Below, piece by piece: positions 17,498-26,347 of a stretch of DNA of 39,864 bases (within the stretch, counting starts at the first letter, position 1; the number at the start of each line of letters is the position of its first letter). The stretch lies in assembly GCA_017525525.1 (NCBI GenBank), contig JAFXSQ010000025.1, positions 1 to 39,864 of the forward strand, in the 5' to 3' direction. Under the pieces are notes generated by a model, which was given only the letters and a program-made list of their open reading frames with translations, ran no database searches and was not told where the DNA came from. Source of the DNA: Lachnospiraceae bacterium. GTDB taxonomy: Bacteria; Bacillota; Clostridia; Lachnospirales; Lachnospiraceae. The translations under genes were made by a program, and so were the position numbers.

Positions 17498-17807
17498 CAC
17501 GAAATGTGAGCGTGTATATCAAATCACACTCCGATTTTCTAAATCAGCGCGTTCGAGTCCTCGTTTCGTTGCACGAAATCGTAAAACCGTTCCGTTCGCA
17601 GGCTCACTCCACTTTTACGATTTCTGAGCACTCAACTTCGGACCACTTGGAGCAGTTCTTGCAGAGTGTTTTTTACTCTGCTTAGAACTGCCCATCTGCA
17701 GGTGTCCGCCGAGGTTTTTCACGAGGCGGGTAACACCGAGCCAGCACTGCTGATTTTACGAAAATCTCCGCGAAAAGATTTGATTATACACGCTCACATT
17801 TTTCGTA
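17498..17807. repeat. Large nested-hairpin intergenic element (copy 1)
   Basis: This 365-base non-coding gap lies between two convergent genes. The ends are inverted repeats of about 28 bases: ACGAAATGTGAGCGTGTATA...(17499-17525) against ...TATACACGCTCACATTTTTC (17778-17807), with two small indels. A second pair further in (GATTTTC..AAATCAGC against GCTGATTTT..GAAAATC) extends the closing stem. Inside are separate hairpins: CGAAATCGTAAAA with TTTTACGATTTC, AGCAGTTCT.GCAGAGT with ACTCTGC..AGAACTGC, and CCGCC/GGCGG enclosing CGAGGTTTTTCACGAG. That 16-mer recurs exactly (inverted) in the element at 33.9 kb. It could be a structured RNA, a non-autonomous mobile element or a convergent terminator; no protein is encoded. 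Confidence 0.75.
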
Positions 17808-17842
17808 AAGTTATTTACTGAAGAATCTATTATATCCTTGTA

Positions 17843-18559
17843 TTACATCTTCGGTTCGATAACCCCACCGGTCTTATAGATACTGTACGGTGGAACATAG
17901 CCTCTTACAGGTGACAGCGGATATATATTCGTGTCATGCCCTATTACTGTTCCCGGGTTAAGCACCGAGTTGCAGCCAACCTCAACATAGTCGCCGAGCA
18001 TGGCTCCGAACTTCTTCATATCGGTCTCGATATCAAAGTTTCTGTCCTCGAAATAAGATTTCACATGCACAAGTGTCTTGTCGGACTTTACATTTGATGT
18101 AATTGATCCGGCTCCCATGTGGGATTTATATCCTAAGATGGAGTCTCCTACATAGTTGTAGTGCGGAACCTGAACGTTGTCGAAAAGAATCACGTTCTTG
18201 AGCTCGGTAGAGTTACCGACCACGCAGTTTGCTCCTACCAAAGCGCTTCCTCTGATGAACGCGCACTGTCTGACTTCGGTTTCAGGCCCGATTATGCACG
18301 GACCGCCGATGTAAGCCGAGTCAAAAACCTTCGCGGTCTTATGCACATACACGTACTCGTCTCTCTTCTCATACTCATCCTTGTCTAATGTCTTAGTCAA
18401 TTCTTTTATAAAGTCCGAAATCTTGGGCAGCGCCTCCCACGGATAGGTGCACTCCGCAAGCAGAGGCTCTGCCATTGTGTGCTCAAGCTCCAGGTAAAGC
18501 GCCTGAACCGTTACTTCGGTTATCATCATTACCGCTTCGTCTATCGTTATCTCTCTCAT
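17843..18559 (-). CDS. Left-handed beta-helix (hexapeptide repeat) nucleotidyl/acyltransferase-like protein
   Basis: The product is 238 residues. The N-terminal 55 residues are helical; from about 70 onward there is a hexapeptide-repeat helix (AKVFDSAYIGGPCIIGPETE, ALVGANCVVGNSTELKN, then VEVGCNSVLNPGTVIGHDTN). This is the left-handed beta-helix seen in GlmU C-terminal domains and sugar acyltransferases. The nucleotidyltransferase domain of GlmU is absent. GAGGGT precedes the ATG. It is the third gene after purA and topB and ends the operon near the large hairpin element. An acyl- or acetyltransferase role in envelope or sugar metabolism is possible, but the substrate is not known. Confidence 0.8.
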   Translation of the reverse strand: MREITIDEAVMMITEVTVQALYLELEHTMAEPLLAECTYPWEALPKISDFIKELTKTLDKDEYEKRDEYVYVHKTAKVFDSAYIGGPCIIGPETEVRQCAFIRGSALVGANCVVGNSTELKNVILFDNVQVPHYNYVGDSILGYKSHMGAGSITSNVKSDKTLVHVKSYFEDRNFDIETDMKKFGAMLGDYVEVGCNSVLNPGTVIGHDTNIYPLSPVRGYVPPYSIYKTGGVIEPKM

Positions 18560-18578
18560 ATCATACCCTCACATACAT

Positions 18579-20642
18579 TTATGCTTTATTTTCACTTGCC
18601 TTGCCGTCGTCGGCCTTAGTATTCTTTTTCGCAGGGGCCTTTTCGTAATAAGGCTTTGCTAAGTCAAACAGCTTAGTAATCTGGTACTGGTTATTAAGTC
18701 CCTTTACCAGATTGGTGTTCGACACCACAAAGCTGTTCATCTTCTGCGTGTATTCATCCTTGCTTATCTCTCCCGCCGCAACTCCGGTAAGTCCCTTCTC
18801 CCAGCTTGCGGTCATCTCGGCCTTGAGCAGGCTGTGGATTGAATAGTAGACCACATCATAGATTATCTCCCCCAAAAACTGCGGGGTAACTATCTGTGTC
18901 TTTTTATCAAGCTTTATGTAGCCGTTGTTTACAAGCTTGGTTATTATGCTGTCCCTTGTTGCGCTCGTTCCTATGCCGCTTCCCTTTATCTGGGCTCTCA
19001 AGTCCTCATCCTCGATAAGCTGCCCTGCGTTCTCCATAGCAAGGATAAGCGTTCCCGAGGAATATCGCTTCGGAGGCGAGGTCTCGCCCTCTTTTATGTC
19101 AAGTGACATTACCTGAAGCTCGTCTCCTTTTTTGAGCTTTGCCAGCTCCTCAAGCTTTTCTTCGGTCAGAGCTTCCTCTCCGTCCTCACCCTTCTTTGGC
19201 TTAGGTATGCCTGCTATCGCAAGGTACCCCGGTCTCTTGAGCCTCTTAAAGCTTGCGGAAAAGGTCTCCGTAAATGTACCGCCCGCCTCGTCACTTATCC
19301 CCCTCGTCAGTGTGAGCGTAACCTTCTCATACTCGGCAGGAGGATAGAATATCGACAGAAACCTCCTGACAATAAGCTCATACACCTTCGCGCTTGTAGG
19401 CTTCAAGCCCGCCAATGCGCCAAGCCCCTGTCCGGTCGGTATAATTGCATAGTGGTCGGTAATCTGCTTGTCATTCACATACTTTGACTTTGCTATGCCC
19501 TTATATCCGCCCTGACTCATGATATTCGTCGCGAAAGGCGCAACAGGAGTATATTTCGTAAGTCCCTGTATGTTATTGCCTATCACCTTCGCAACCGCTG
19601 TCGAGAGCACTCTGGCGTCGGTTCTCGGATAGGTTGTAAGCTTCTTCTCGTAGAGCTCCTGCGCTATGGCAAGCGTCTCCGAGGGGCTTATCTTGAATAG
19701 TCTCGAGCAGTCATTCTGCAGCTCCGCTAAGTTATAGAGCATCGGCGGAGACTTCTTTTCGGTTTTCTTCTCGGACCTTTCCACCTTAAGCGTAACCGGC
19801 GGCGTCTTGCTAAGATAGCTTATAAGCTGCTCCTCATCCTCGCGCTTCTTAAAGCCGTTCTCCTTGTAAAGAAGCGGCGACTCAAAGTATTTCGAACCGG
19901 CAACCGCCTTCCACTCGGCGGTAAATCCGTCGAGTCCCGCAACTACCCTGTAGAAAGGTATCGGAACAAAGTTCCTTATCTCCCTTTCCCTGGCCACTAT
20001 CATGCCGAGCACGCAGGTCATCACCCTTCCGACAGCTATAACACACTTGTCCGCGCCGAGATATTTCTTTACCTGATAGCTGTATTTTAAGGTCAGGGCT
20101 CTGGAGAAATTGATGCCCATCAGATAGTCCTCCTGCGCCCTTAAGTAAGCGGCGTCGGACAGATTATCATAAGCGGATATATCCTTTGCTTCAGCTATAC
20201 CGCGCTTTATTTCCTCCTCCGTCTGAGAGTCTATCCACACTCTCTTCCTCGGCTTGTCCTTCGGAACCTTAGCCATCTCGTCCACAAGCCTGTAAATGTA
20301 CTCTCCCTCACGTCCGGAGTCGGTACACACATATATACAGCCCACATCCTCGCGGTTCAAGAGCTTGCTTACCACATTGTACTGGTTTGCGGCATTCGCT
20401 ATTACCTCGTACTTATACTCCTCCGGTATAAAAGGAATGGTGGCAAAATCCCATTTCTTTAATGCCGGATCGTACACATCCGGATAGCTCATCGTAACCA
20501 GGTGACCAACGCACCATGTAAATATAGAGTCCTCCGTTTCGATATAACCCTTAGAAGAACTCCCGTTAGAATTTTTAACGCCGAGTGCCTCGGCAAACTG
20601 CTTAGCGACACTCGGCTTCTCTGCTATATATAAATTCTTCAA
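18579..20642 (-). CDS. topB: DNA topoisomerase III (type IA)
   Basis: TopB relaxes and decatenates DNA through a transient single-strand break. The Toprim domain starts YIAEKPSVAKQ and includes TDSGREGE (107-114), with its metal-binding acids. The active site is TYPRTDARVLS with Tyr338 as nucleophile. A lysine/alanine-rich tail ends the 687-residue protein, close to the usual length. The start is a TTG: it gives the canonical N-terminus, has AAAGG about ten bases upstream, and no ATG fits. It lies 15 bases after purA and is followed after 19 bases by the beta-helix gene, forming one transcription unit. Confidence 0.95.
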   Translation of the reverse strand: MKNLYIAEKPSVAKQFAEALGVKNSNGSSSKGYIETEDSIFTWCVGHLVTMSYPDVYDPALKKWDFATIPFIPEEYKYEVIANAANQYNVVSKLLNREDVGCIYVCTDSGREGEYIYRLVDEMAKVPKDKPRKRVWIDSQTEEEIKRGIAEAKDISAYDNLSDAAYLRAQEDYLMGINFSRALTLKYSYQVKKYLGADKCVIAVGRVMTCVLGMIVAREREIRNFVPIPFYRVVAGLDGFTAEWKAVAGSKYFESPLLYKENGFKKREDEEQLISYLSKTPPVTLKVERSEKKTEKKSPPMLYNLAELQNDCSRLFKISPSETLAIAQELYEKKLTTYPRTDARVLSTAVAKVIGNNIQGLTKYTPVAPFATNIMSQGGYKGIAKSKYVNDKQITDHYAIIPTGQGLGALAGLKPTSAKVYELIVRRFLSIFYPPAEYEKVTLTLTRGISDEAGGTFTETFSASFKRLKRPGYLAIAGIPKPKKGEDGEEALTEEKLEELAKLKKGDELQVMSLDIKEGETSPPKRYSSGTLILAMENAGQLIEDEDLRAQIKGSGIGTSATRDSIITKLVNNGYIKLDKKTQIVTPQFLGEIIYDVVYYSIHSLLKAEMTASWEKGLTGVAAGEISKDEYTQKMNSFVVSNTNLVKGLNNQYQITKLFDLAKPYYEKAPAKKNTKADDGKASENKA

Positions 20643-20657
20643 ATATAAAAACCTTTC

Positions 20658-21941
20658 TTAATCCTTTTTCCTGTAGATGATATCCGACCTCTTCGGTCCG
20701 TTGCTTACCATGGTAATCGGGAAGCCGATCTCACCCTCTATAAACTCTATGTACTTCCTGCAGTTCTCGGGAAGCTGCTCGTACTCGGTTATGCCTCTTA
20801 TGTCCGTCTTCCAGCCCGGCATAGTCTTCAATACCGGCTTTGCCTTCTCAAGCTTTGAGGTAACCGGGAAGTCCTTAACTACCTCACCGTCTATCTCATA
20901 ACCCACGCATACCGGAATCTCGTCCAAGTATCCGAGCACATCAAGCACCGTAAACGCTACCTGTGTAGTACCCTGTATACGGCATCCGTATCTTGTAGCA
21001 ACACAGTCAAACCAACCCATTCTTCTGGGTCTTCCGGTAGTTGCGCCGTACTCGCCGCCGTCACCGCCGCGCTTTCTCAATTCATCAGCCTCATCGCCGA
21101 AGATCTCGCTTACAAATGCTCCTGCTCCGACAGCCGAGCTGTAAGCCTTAACGACGGTAACTATATCCTTTATCTCGTAGGGCGGAAGTCCCGCGCCTAT
21201 CGCGCCGTATGCAGCAAGTGTTGATGAAGATGTAACCATGGGATAGATACCGTGGTCGGGATCCTTTAAGGAACCGAGCTGACCCTCGAGAAGGATATTC
21301 TTGCCCTCCTTTATTGCATCGTAGAGATATGCGCTCACATCACATACATAAGGCTCTACCATGGTCCTGTATTCCATAAGAGTATCGAAAAGCTCGTCCG
21401 CATCAAGAAGCGGCTTGTGATACAGATGCTCGAGCAATACATTTTTGGTTGCTATAACTCTCTCTATCTTCTCCTTAAGCGAAGCCTCATCGAAGAGCTC
21501 GCTTACCTGGAAGCCAATCTTTGCATACTTGTCCGAATAAAAAGGAGCTATGCCCGACTTTGTGGAGCCGAAGGACTTGCCTGCAAGCCTCTCCTCCTCA
21601 TAGGCATCAAAGAGAACATGATACGGCATAACCATCTGCGCCCTGTCGGACACCAGAAGCTTCGGCTTCGGTACGCCCTTTTCTATAATTGAATTAAGCT
21701 CCTTGAAAAGAACCGGAATATTAAGCGCAACGCCGTTGCCTATTATACTTGTGGTATGGTCATAGAAAACTCCCGAAGGAAGTGTGTGAAGCGCAAACTT
21801 GCCGTAATCGTTAACTATTGTATGGCCCGCGTTTGCGCCGCCCTGAAACCTGATGATTATATCCGCCTTCTCGGCAAGCATGTCAGTGATCTTGCCCTTG
21901 CCTTCATCACCCCAGTTTGCTCCTACGATTGCCTGTACCAT
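20658..21941 (-). CDS. purA: Adenylosuccinate synthetase
   Basis: PurA joins IMP and aspartate with GTP to make adenylosuccinate, the first committed step to AMP. Signature sequences are complete: GANWGDEGKGKITD (7-20, catalytic Asp12), GGANAGHT (34-41, His40), GSTKSGIAP, and TGRPRRMGWFD. At 427 residues it has the normal size. The frame is open for a further 39 codons upstream, but GGGAGG lies eight bases before the ATG at 21941 and a sigma-A promoter sits inside the longer frame, so this start is secure. It heads the purA-topB-beta-helix operon. Confidence 0.97.
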   Translation of the reverse strand: MVQAIVGANWGDEGKGKITDMLAEKADIIIRFQGGANAGHTIVNDYGKFALHTLPSGVFYDHTTSIIGNGVALNIPVLFKELNSIIEKGVPKPKLLVSDRAQMVMPYHVLFDAYEEERLAGKSFGSTKSGIAPFYSDKYAKIGFQVSELFDEASLKEKIERVIATKNVLLEHLYHKPLLDADELFDTLMEYRTMVEPYVCDVSAYLYDAIKEGKNILLEGQLGSLKDPDHGIYPMVTSSSTLAAYGAIGAGLPPYEIKDIVTVVKAYSSAVGAGAFVSEIFGDEADELRKRGGDGGEYGATTGRPRRMGWFDCVATRYGCRIQGTTQVAFTVLDVLGYLDEIPVCVGYEIDGEVVKDFPVTSKLEKAKPVLKTMPGWKTDIRGITEYEQLPENCRKYIEFIEGEIGFPITMVSNGPKRSDIIYRKKD

Positions 21942-22029
21942 ATATATTTCCTCCCAACACTTAATAATCGAGTTTACGCCGGACCGAACATTGACGATAA
22001 AGTCAGACTCTGCCGTGCACAACATTTTT

Positions 22030-22058
22030 ATTTTATACCGAAAACGTGCAAAATGCAA
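22030..22058 (-). promoter_or_regulatory. Sigma-A promoter of purA
   Basis: On the minus strand TTGCAT (22058-22053) and TAAAAT (22035-22030; also readable as TATAAAAT) are 17 bases apart. The transcript would start near 22023 and carry a leader of about 80 bases before the purA ATG. The leader has no obvious purine riboswitch core. Confidence 0.6.
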
Positions 22059-22130
22059 CCAAATATTGCACTATAGCATTCTCTACTATTTTCTCATAAA
22101 AGGTCTTTCGTAAAATTTATAAAAAATGCT

Positions 22131-22158
22131 TTGTATATTATCAAAAATGTGTTATCAT
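22131..22158 (+). promoter_or_regulatory. Promoter of the diguanylate cyclase gene
   Basis: TTGTAT (22131-22136) and TATCAT (22153-22158) are 16 bases apart. The -10 box contains the upstream in-frame ATG at 22157. That ATG therefore cannot be part of the transcript made from this promoter, which supports the internal start at 22208. Confidence 0.55.
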
Positions 22159-22207
22159 GTTTATGATTACGTACTTGAATTTGTTAGCTTACACGATTGG
22201 GGAAAAA

Positions 22208-23128
22208 ATGTTTAACATAGGGGAAAACAAAAAAAATACGGCACTTTTCATCAAAGCAATTTCCAGTATCTATGTTTCCATGCACAGCATCGATCTGGTA
22301 AATGATACCATCGAAGGTATCAACGGATCGGCTGATGAGCTTCCCGGCATGGCAAAGGGCAAGAATCAGAATGCAGCTTCTCTCTTGGAGAAGATTATCG
22401 ATAAGATTGTCGACGACCGCTCGAAGGAGGACATGCTCGCCTTTGTGGATCTTCGCACCATACGCGAAAGACTCGAGGGCACCGGTAGCGTGACCATGGA
22501 ATTCTTAGACAACAGGGACAAGTGGTGCAGAGGAAGGTTTATTACCTCCGAAAAGGATGCTGACGGTAAGATTAAATCCGTTCTTTATGTGGTGGAGGTT
22601 ATAGACGAGGAGAAGCGCCAGCGCGACAGACTCATGTTCCTCTCGGAGATGGATCGCATGACAGGCATCAACAACAGAGGAACCGGCGAGAATAAGATCC
22701 GCAAGGAGCTCCTGACCGGAGCAGGCGGCCTCTTCCTTCTCATGGATGTCGATAAATTCAAGTCTATCAACGACAATTTCGGCCATAGCACCGGCGACAA
22801 GGTTATCATTGCCATCGCCAACTGTATGCGCAAGTCCTTCAGAGGCGATGACATTATACTCCGTCTCGGCGGCGACGAGTTCGCAGCCTACATACCTCAT
22901 GTTTTGGACGAGAGAAGCGCAAGACCGATAGTCGACCGTTTCTTAAAGGCTGTTGACGAAATCAATATATACGAATTAAAGGACAGAAAGATAGATGTCA
23001 GCATCGGAGCAGCCTTCTACATGCCCGAGGACTCGTACTCCTTTGACGAGCTCTACAAGCATGCCGACGACTGCACCTACGAGAGTAAGAAAACTCTCGG
23101 AAGCTGCGTTACATTTTACAGAAAATAG
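22208..23128 (+). CDS. Diguanylate cyclase with PAS-like N-terminal domain
   Basis: The 306-residue protein makes the second messenger c-di-GMP from GTP. Residues about 12-135 look like a PAS-type sensor (AISSIYVSMHSIDLVNDT, ending SVLYVVEVIDEEKRQRD) joined by a short coiled linker to a GGDEF domain. The active-site GGDEF is intact (221-225), preceded by the metal-binding LLMDVDKFKSINDNFGH segment. RGDD (212-215) lies exactly five residues before GGDEF and fits the RxxD product-inhibition site. There is no membrane segment. The ATG at 22208 has GGGG six bases upstream. It is divergent from purA and convergent, with a three-base gap, on the PHP gene. Confidence 0.88.
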   Translation: MFNIGENKKNTALFIKAISSIYVSMHSIDLVNDTIEGINGSADELPGMAKGKNQNAASLLEKIIDKIVDDRSKEDMLAFVDLRTIRERLEGTGSVTMEFLDNRDKWCRGRFITSEKDADGKIKSVLYVVEVIDEEKRQRDRLMFLSEMDRMTGINNRGTGENKIRKELLTGAGGLFLLMDVDKFKSINDNFGHSTGDKVIIAIANCMRKSFRGDDIILRLGGDEFAAYIPHVLDERSARPIVDRFLKAVDEINIYELKDRKIDVSIGAAFYMPEDSYSFDELYKHADDCTYESKKTLGSCVTFYRK

Positions 23129-23131
23129 ATT

Positions 23132-23992
23132 TCAGGCTTTTACGCCTGCAACCGATTTCAATTCTTCAACTAAGGAGTAGGGAATGCGCATGGTGCCGCG
23201 TCCCTCTCCTATTTTTATGTTTGGCTTTACCACACCGTGGAAGTCGGTCCCGCCGGACACCTTAAGCTCATGCTTTCTTGCAATCGCGGAAAGCTTCTCA
23301 CTCTCGTATCTGTTATTTGAGGAATGATATGCCTCAACACCTTTTAATCCATATTCCTTCAGGTATTCCAAAAGCTCCTCAATCTGGGCATATCCGAAGT
23401 GATACAAAAGCGGGTGAGCCAAGTACGCCGCCCTGCCGTAATCGGCAATGATCCCCATAGCCTTCTCCGCAGTGATATTTGCCTTCGGAAGATAATACTT
23501 GCAGCCGATTCCGATATAGCGCGCAAAGGCCTGGTTCTTATCCCTGCACACGCCCTCCTCGACAAGCACTCTGGCAAAATGCGCCCTTGTTATCACGCTG
23601 TCCGGGTTGCCGTGAAGAAGCTTCTCTAAGGTAACCGGAAGCCCGTCGGCCTGCATAAGCTCAATCATCCTGAGATTTCTGTCAAGACGCGCCTTCTTCA
23701 TGGCGTCGAGCTCATTTTTTAAACCCTCATTGTTATAGTCCATATAGTAGCCTAAGATATGAACCTCTCTGTTTTTGTAATATGCCGAAAGTTCAATTCC
23801 GGGTATAACCTCGATGTCCTTGTCGGCCGTATATTCCATGATTTCCGCAACACCGTCAACCGTGTCATGATCGGTCAGAGCTATTGCGCGAAGCCCCGCA
23901 TCAATCGCAAGGTCCGCAACCTCACTCGGAGTGTATGAGCCGTCCGAGGCGTTGGAATGCACATGCATATCCACCAATCTTTCGTCTGTCAT
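23132..23992 (-). CDS. PHP domain phosphoesterase (nucleoside bisphosphate phosphatase-like)
   Basis: The 286-residue protein has the metal-binding motifs of PHP-family phosphatases: VDMHVHSNASDG (His10, His12), ALTDHDTVDG (41-43), PGIELSA, AHP and SGGTDFHG near the end. The order and length match the family of RNase AM / 3',5'-nucleotide bisphosphate phosphatases (YciV/Cv1693 group), which remove phosphates from pAp or trim RNA 5' ends. The specific substrate is inferred. The ATG at 23992 overlaps the hslO stop as ATGA and has AGGAAGG ten bases upstream; the longer frame would overlap hslO by about 80 bases. No terminator is visible in the three-base gap to the convergent gene. Confidence 0.88.
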   Translation of the reverse strand: MTDERLVDMHVHSNASDGSYTPSEVADLAIDAGLRAIALTDHDTVDGVAEIMEYTADKDIEVIPGIELSAYYKNREVHILGYYMDYNNEGLKNELDAMKKARLDRNLRMIELMQADGLPVTLEKLLHGNPDSVITRAHFARVLVEEGVCRDKNQAFARYIGIGCKYYLPKANITAEKAMGIIADYGRAAYLAHPLLYHFGYAQIEELLEYLKEYGLKGVEAYHSSNNRYESEKLSAIARKHELKVSGGTDFHGVVKPNIKIGEGRGTMRIPYSLVEELKSVAGVKA

Positions 23993-24855
23993 CTCACACG
24001 ACCTTCCTTTAAGAATCTCAGAAGCTCTTCGGTTGAAAAAACATATTTGGTACGACAAAAATCGCACACTACCTCAACCGGCTTGTTGTCGGCTATCATC
24101 GCCGAAAGCTCCTTCCTGCCGAGGCTTATGACCGCCTGCTCTACCCTCTCCCTGCTACAGTCACACACATAAGCGCAGGGAAGCTTGTCGGTAAACTCCA
24201 CGTCATAGCCCTCAAATATCTTACTGATTATATCCTCCGGTGAAAGACCCTTTTTAAGCAGCTCTGTGTAAGCAAAGCCTTTCAGCCCCTCCTCCAAGAA
24301 GTCAATCGTCTCATCCGTCGCAAAGGGCATAAGCTGTATAATAAAACCGCCTGCTGCCCTGACACTTGTGTCATCGTTGAAAAGCACGCCAAGTGATACC
24401 GATGACGGTATCTGGTCCGAGGTTGCAAAGTAATAAGTCAGATCCTCAGCTATATTGCCCGCAACCAGGTGTGTGTCGCCTACATAAGGCTCCTTCATGC
24501 CGATATCCTTGATCACGCTCAGCACGCCGAGATCCACAGCCTTGCTCACCTCACCGGATTTAAGCTCCACCTCGGTCTCTGCCGCATAGCCCTTTACATT
24601 GCCTTTGGAATCTGCCGTGACCAGCATGCCGTGTATAGGCCCCTGACAGTTTACTCTTAAGGTCAGCTTGTCTGTATCGTTCTTCATCATGGCGCCCATC
24701 AATGCGCCGCCCGTGAGCAATCTGCCTAACGCATTAGTCACAACGGGACTTAAATTATGTGTTGTTCTTGCCTGTTCTACGGTTTCCGTCGAAACCGCCG
24801 CAAAGAAGCGAACCTGATTCTCACAGGCCATGCCGCGTACTATATAATCCTTCAT
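23989..24855 (-). CDS. hslO: Redox-regulated chaperone Hsp33
   Basis: Hsp33 is a holdase that is activated when oxidants release zinc from its C-terminal switch. At 288 residues the length is normal. The N-terminal domain shows ARTTHNLSPVVTNALGRLL and LRVNCQGPIHGM. The switch cysteines are present as CDC (231, 233) and CDFC (264, 267). The ATG follows AGAGGT at normal spacing, 15 bases after birA. It overlaps the PHP gene by four bases. Cytoplasmic; redox control is at protein level. Confidence 0.96.
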   Translation of the reverse strand: MKDYIVRGMACENQVRFFAAVSTETVEQARTTHNLSPVVTNALGRLLTGGALMGAMMKNDTDKLTLRVNCQGPIHGMLVTADSKGNVKGYAAETEVELKSGEVSKAVDLGVLSVIKDIGMKEPYVGDTHLVAGNIAEDLTYYFATSDQIPSSVSLGVLFNDDTSVRAAGGFIIQLMPFATDETIDFLEEGLKGFAYTELLKKGLSPEDIISKIFEGYDVEFTDKLPCAYVCDCSRERVEQAVISLGRKELSAMIADNKPVEVVCDFCRTKYVFSTEELLRFLKEGRVR

Positions 24856-24870
24856 AATCTATACCTCTTT

Positions 24871-25713
24871 TTATACATACCCTTTCAATCCGCGGAGCGA
24901 AACCTCCCCGGAATTAACCCTTGTTACAATTCCGTCTCTATCTTCAAGAACAAGCGCGCCATAGTCATCGATGCCGAGACACGTAAAACAGTCTCCTGCG
25001 TCAAGGCCTCCGGTATCCTTACTTTTAAGCGTCTCCTCTAAGGGGATAACCGAGACCTCACGGTTTAGGCTTACAAGCTTTGTATCATACTCAGACTTTA
25101 GAAATGACAGATTGCCGTTCTTTACAAGCTCCGGTACCATGGCATCGAGCTCCTTCATAACTCCCTCCACTATGCCGCTCCTTTCGTATTCTCTTCCCGT
25201 CACGGTATAAAGCGAGCCTGCGTGAATAAGCTCCGCCGGAAAGCTCTTATTGTTTACATTTATCCCTATTCCTATAACTGCGGTATCTCCGACCGCTTCG
25301 GTAAGAATACCCACCGTCTTTTTCAATTCACCGTTTTCACCGGCAATCAGTATATCATTCGGCCACTTGATATGCGAAACCACTTCGCATATTTTGTCTA
25401 AAGCGTTAGACACCGCGACCGCGGCAACTATTGTCAAAAGCGGGAATGCCTCCGGTAATAATTCCTCGCGAACCGTAAGACTCATGTATATACCGGTTCC
25501 TGAAGGCGAGGAAAAGCTTCTTCCCGTCCTTCCCTTTCCGGCCGTCTGCATATCCGCCACATACAGGCTGCCGCCTGCAGTCTTCCCTGCCCTGATGTCA
25601 GCCTTCGCGCAATCATTTGTAGAGGCGGCGCTTTCGTAAAAGCGAACCTCTTTCACAAGCGGGATGCTTGTCAGTTTTTGTATTCCCTCTCTGTAAAGTT
25701 CAAGCTCTTTCAT
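24871..25713 (-). CDS. birA: Biotin-[acetyl-CoA carboxylase] ligase, single-domain type
   Basis: The protein activates biotin to biotinyl-AMP and transfers it to biotin carboxyl carrier proteins. Visible motifs are ESAASTNDCAK, the substrate loop GKGRTGRSFSSPSG, HIKWPNDIL with the catalytic lysine of ligase type, and GIGINVNN. The C-terminal SH3-like cap ends the 280-residue chain. There is no N-terminal helix-turn-helix, so it is probably not a repressor of biotin genes. An in-frame TTG at 25731 with GAGG close by is an alternative start, but it lies in a repeat hairpin; ATG at 25713 is preferred with moderate confidence. Confidence 0.92.
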   Translation of the reverse strand: MKELELYREGIQKLTSIPLVKEVRFYESAASTNDCAKADIRAGKTAGGSLYVADMQTAGKGRTGRSFSSPSGTGIYMSLTVREELLPEAFPLLTIVAAVAVSNALDKICEVVSHIKWPNDILIAGENGELKKTVGILTEAVGDTAVIGIGINVNNKSFPAELIHAGSLYTVTGREYERSGIVEGVMKELDAMVPELVKNGNLSFLKSEYDTKLVSLNREVSVIPLEETLKSKDTGGLDAGDCFTCLGIDDYGALVLEDRDGIVTRVNSGEVSLRGLKGYV

Positions 25714-25730
25714 AACATTGTTCTTACTCA

Positions 25731-25762
25731 AGATTCCTCGCTTCTTTTAGTCCGAAGAATCT
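25731..25762. repeat. Short palindromic repeat, minimal hairpin copy
   Basis: AGATTCCTCGCTTC faces CCGAAGAATCT across seven bases, giving a nearly perfect hairpin with the same ends as four other copies. It fills the gap between the membrane-protein gene and birA. It looks like an internally deleted copy. Confidence 0.6.
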
Positions 25763-25771
25763 TTATTTATA

Positions 25772-26245
25772 CTAATCATTTTCTTCCTTCTTGGGAAGTC
25801 TCGCGTTCACAAATTCGTATATCCTCTCGCACAGCTCACCCTTCATGGGGAAGGGAATCACAAAGACCTCCTTGCTCGTCTTTACATTCAATATGTAATA
25901 AACTCCCGCCTCATCGGCAATAACCATGGTCACGAATTCAACCCTCGGATTTGCATCCTCCGTATAGCCGTAGCTCGTCTCTCCATAGTGATGCTCGACA
26001 TTAAGCCCCTCCTCCGTAAAGTGATACACAATGTCGAAGGCCGCCTTCCTTAATGAGCCGTATATCAGATAAAGCCCGTAGGCTCCGAGCAACATGGCAA
26101 ATGTACCTGCAAGCATGGGATGCTTTGCATAGCCCTTGATCAAGGTGATAAACTGCAGCGCCGCTACTACGAAAAACACCGTGCCCAATACCCTGAAGGC
26201 CGTGCGGCTGCCTTTGCTTTTTCTTACCGTATAATTAAACTTCAT
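25772..26245 (-). CDS. Small membrane protein with YcxB-like C-terminal domain
   Basis: The product is 157 residues. A basic start is followed by two predicted helices (about 17-37 and 42-63). The remaining 90 residues form a cytoplasmic beta-rich domain (FHF-like strands, then YYILNVKTSKEVFVIPF). This layout and the ending VIPFPMKG resemble the YcxB-like family of uncharacterised Firmicute proteins. GAGG is ten bases before the ATG. It has its own strong promoter and is the first gene of the birA-hslO-PHP unit. Function unknown. Confidence 0.65.
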   Translation of the reverse strand: MKFNYTVRKSKGSRTAFRVLGTVFFVVAALQFITLIKGYAKHPMLAGTFAMLLGAYGLYLIYGSLRKAAFDIVYHFTEEGLNVEHHYGETSYGYTEDANPRVEFVTMVIADEAGVYYILNVKTSKEVFVIPFPMKGELCERIYEFVNARLPKKEEND

Positions 26246-26286
26246 AGTAATAATACCTCTTATAATTATTAAAGAAACACTAAGCG

Positions 26287-26315
26287 ATTATATACTTTTT
26301 GAAGGATTTGTTCAA
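26287..26315 (-). promoter_or_regulatory. Sigma-A promoter of the membrane protein-birA-hslO operon
   Basis: On the minus strand TTGAAC (26315-26310) and a perfect TATAAT (26292-26287) are 17 bases apart, about 42 bases upstream of the first ATG. It lies back to back with the promoter of the Na/phosphate symporter gene. Confidence 0.8.
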
Positions 26316-26347
26316 GGACAATTGAAGAGACAAATATTTCGTTTTTC

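Noticed and set aside
17498-17807. Insertion sequence or CRISPR-like array
   Set aside because: There is no transposase frame and no regularly spaced direct repeat; the structure is nested inverted repeats.
21942-22058. 39-codon N-terminal extension of PurA
   Set aside because: It overlaps the purA promoter and lacks a ribosome binding site, while GGGAGG precedes the internal ATG, which gives the canonical protein start.
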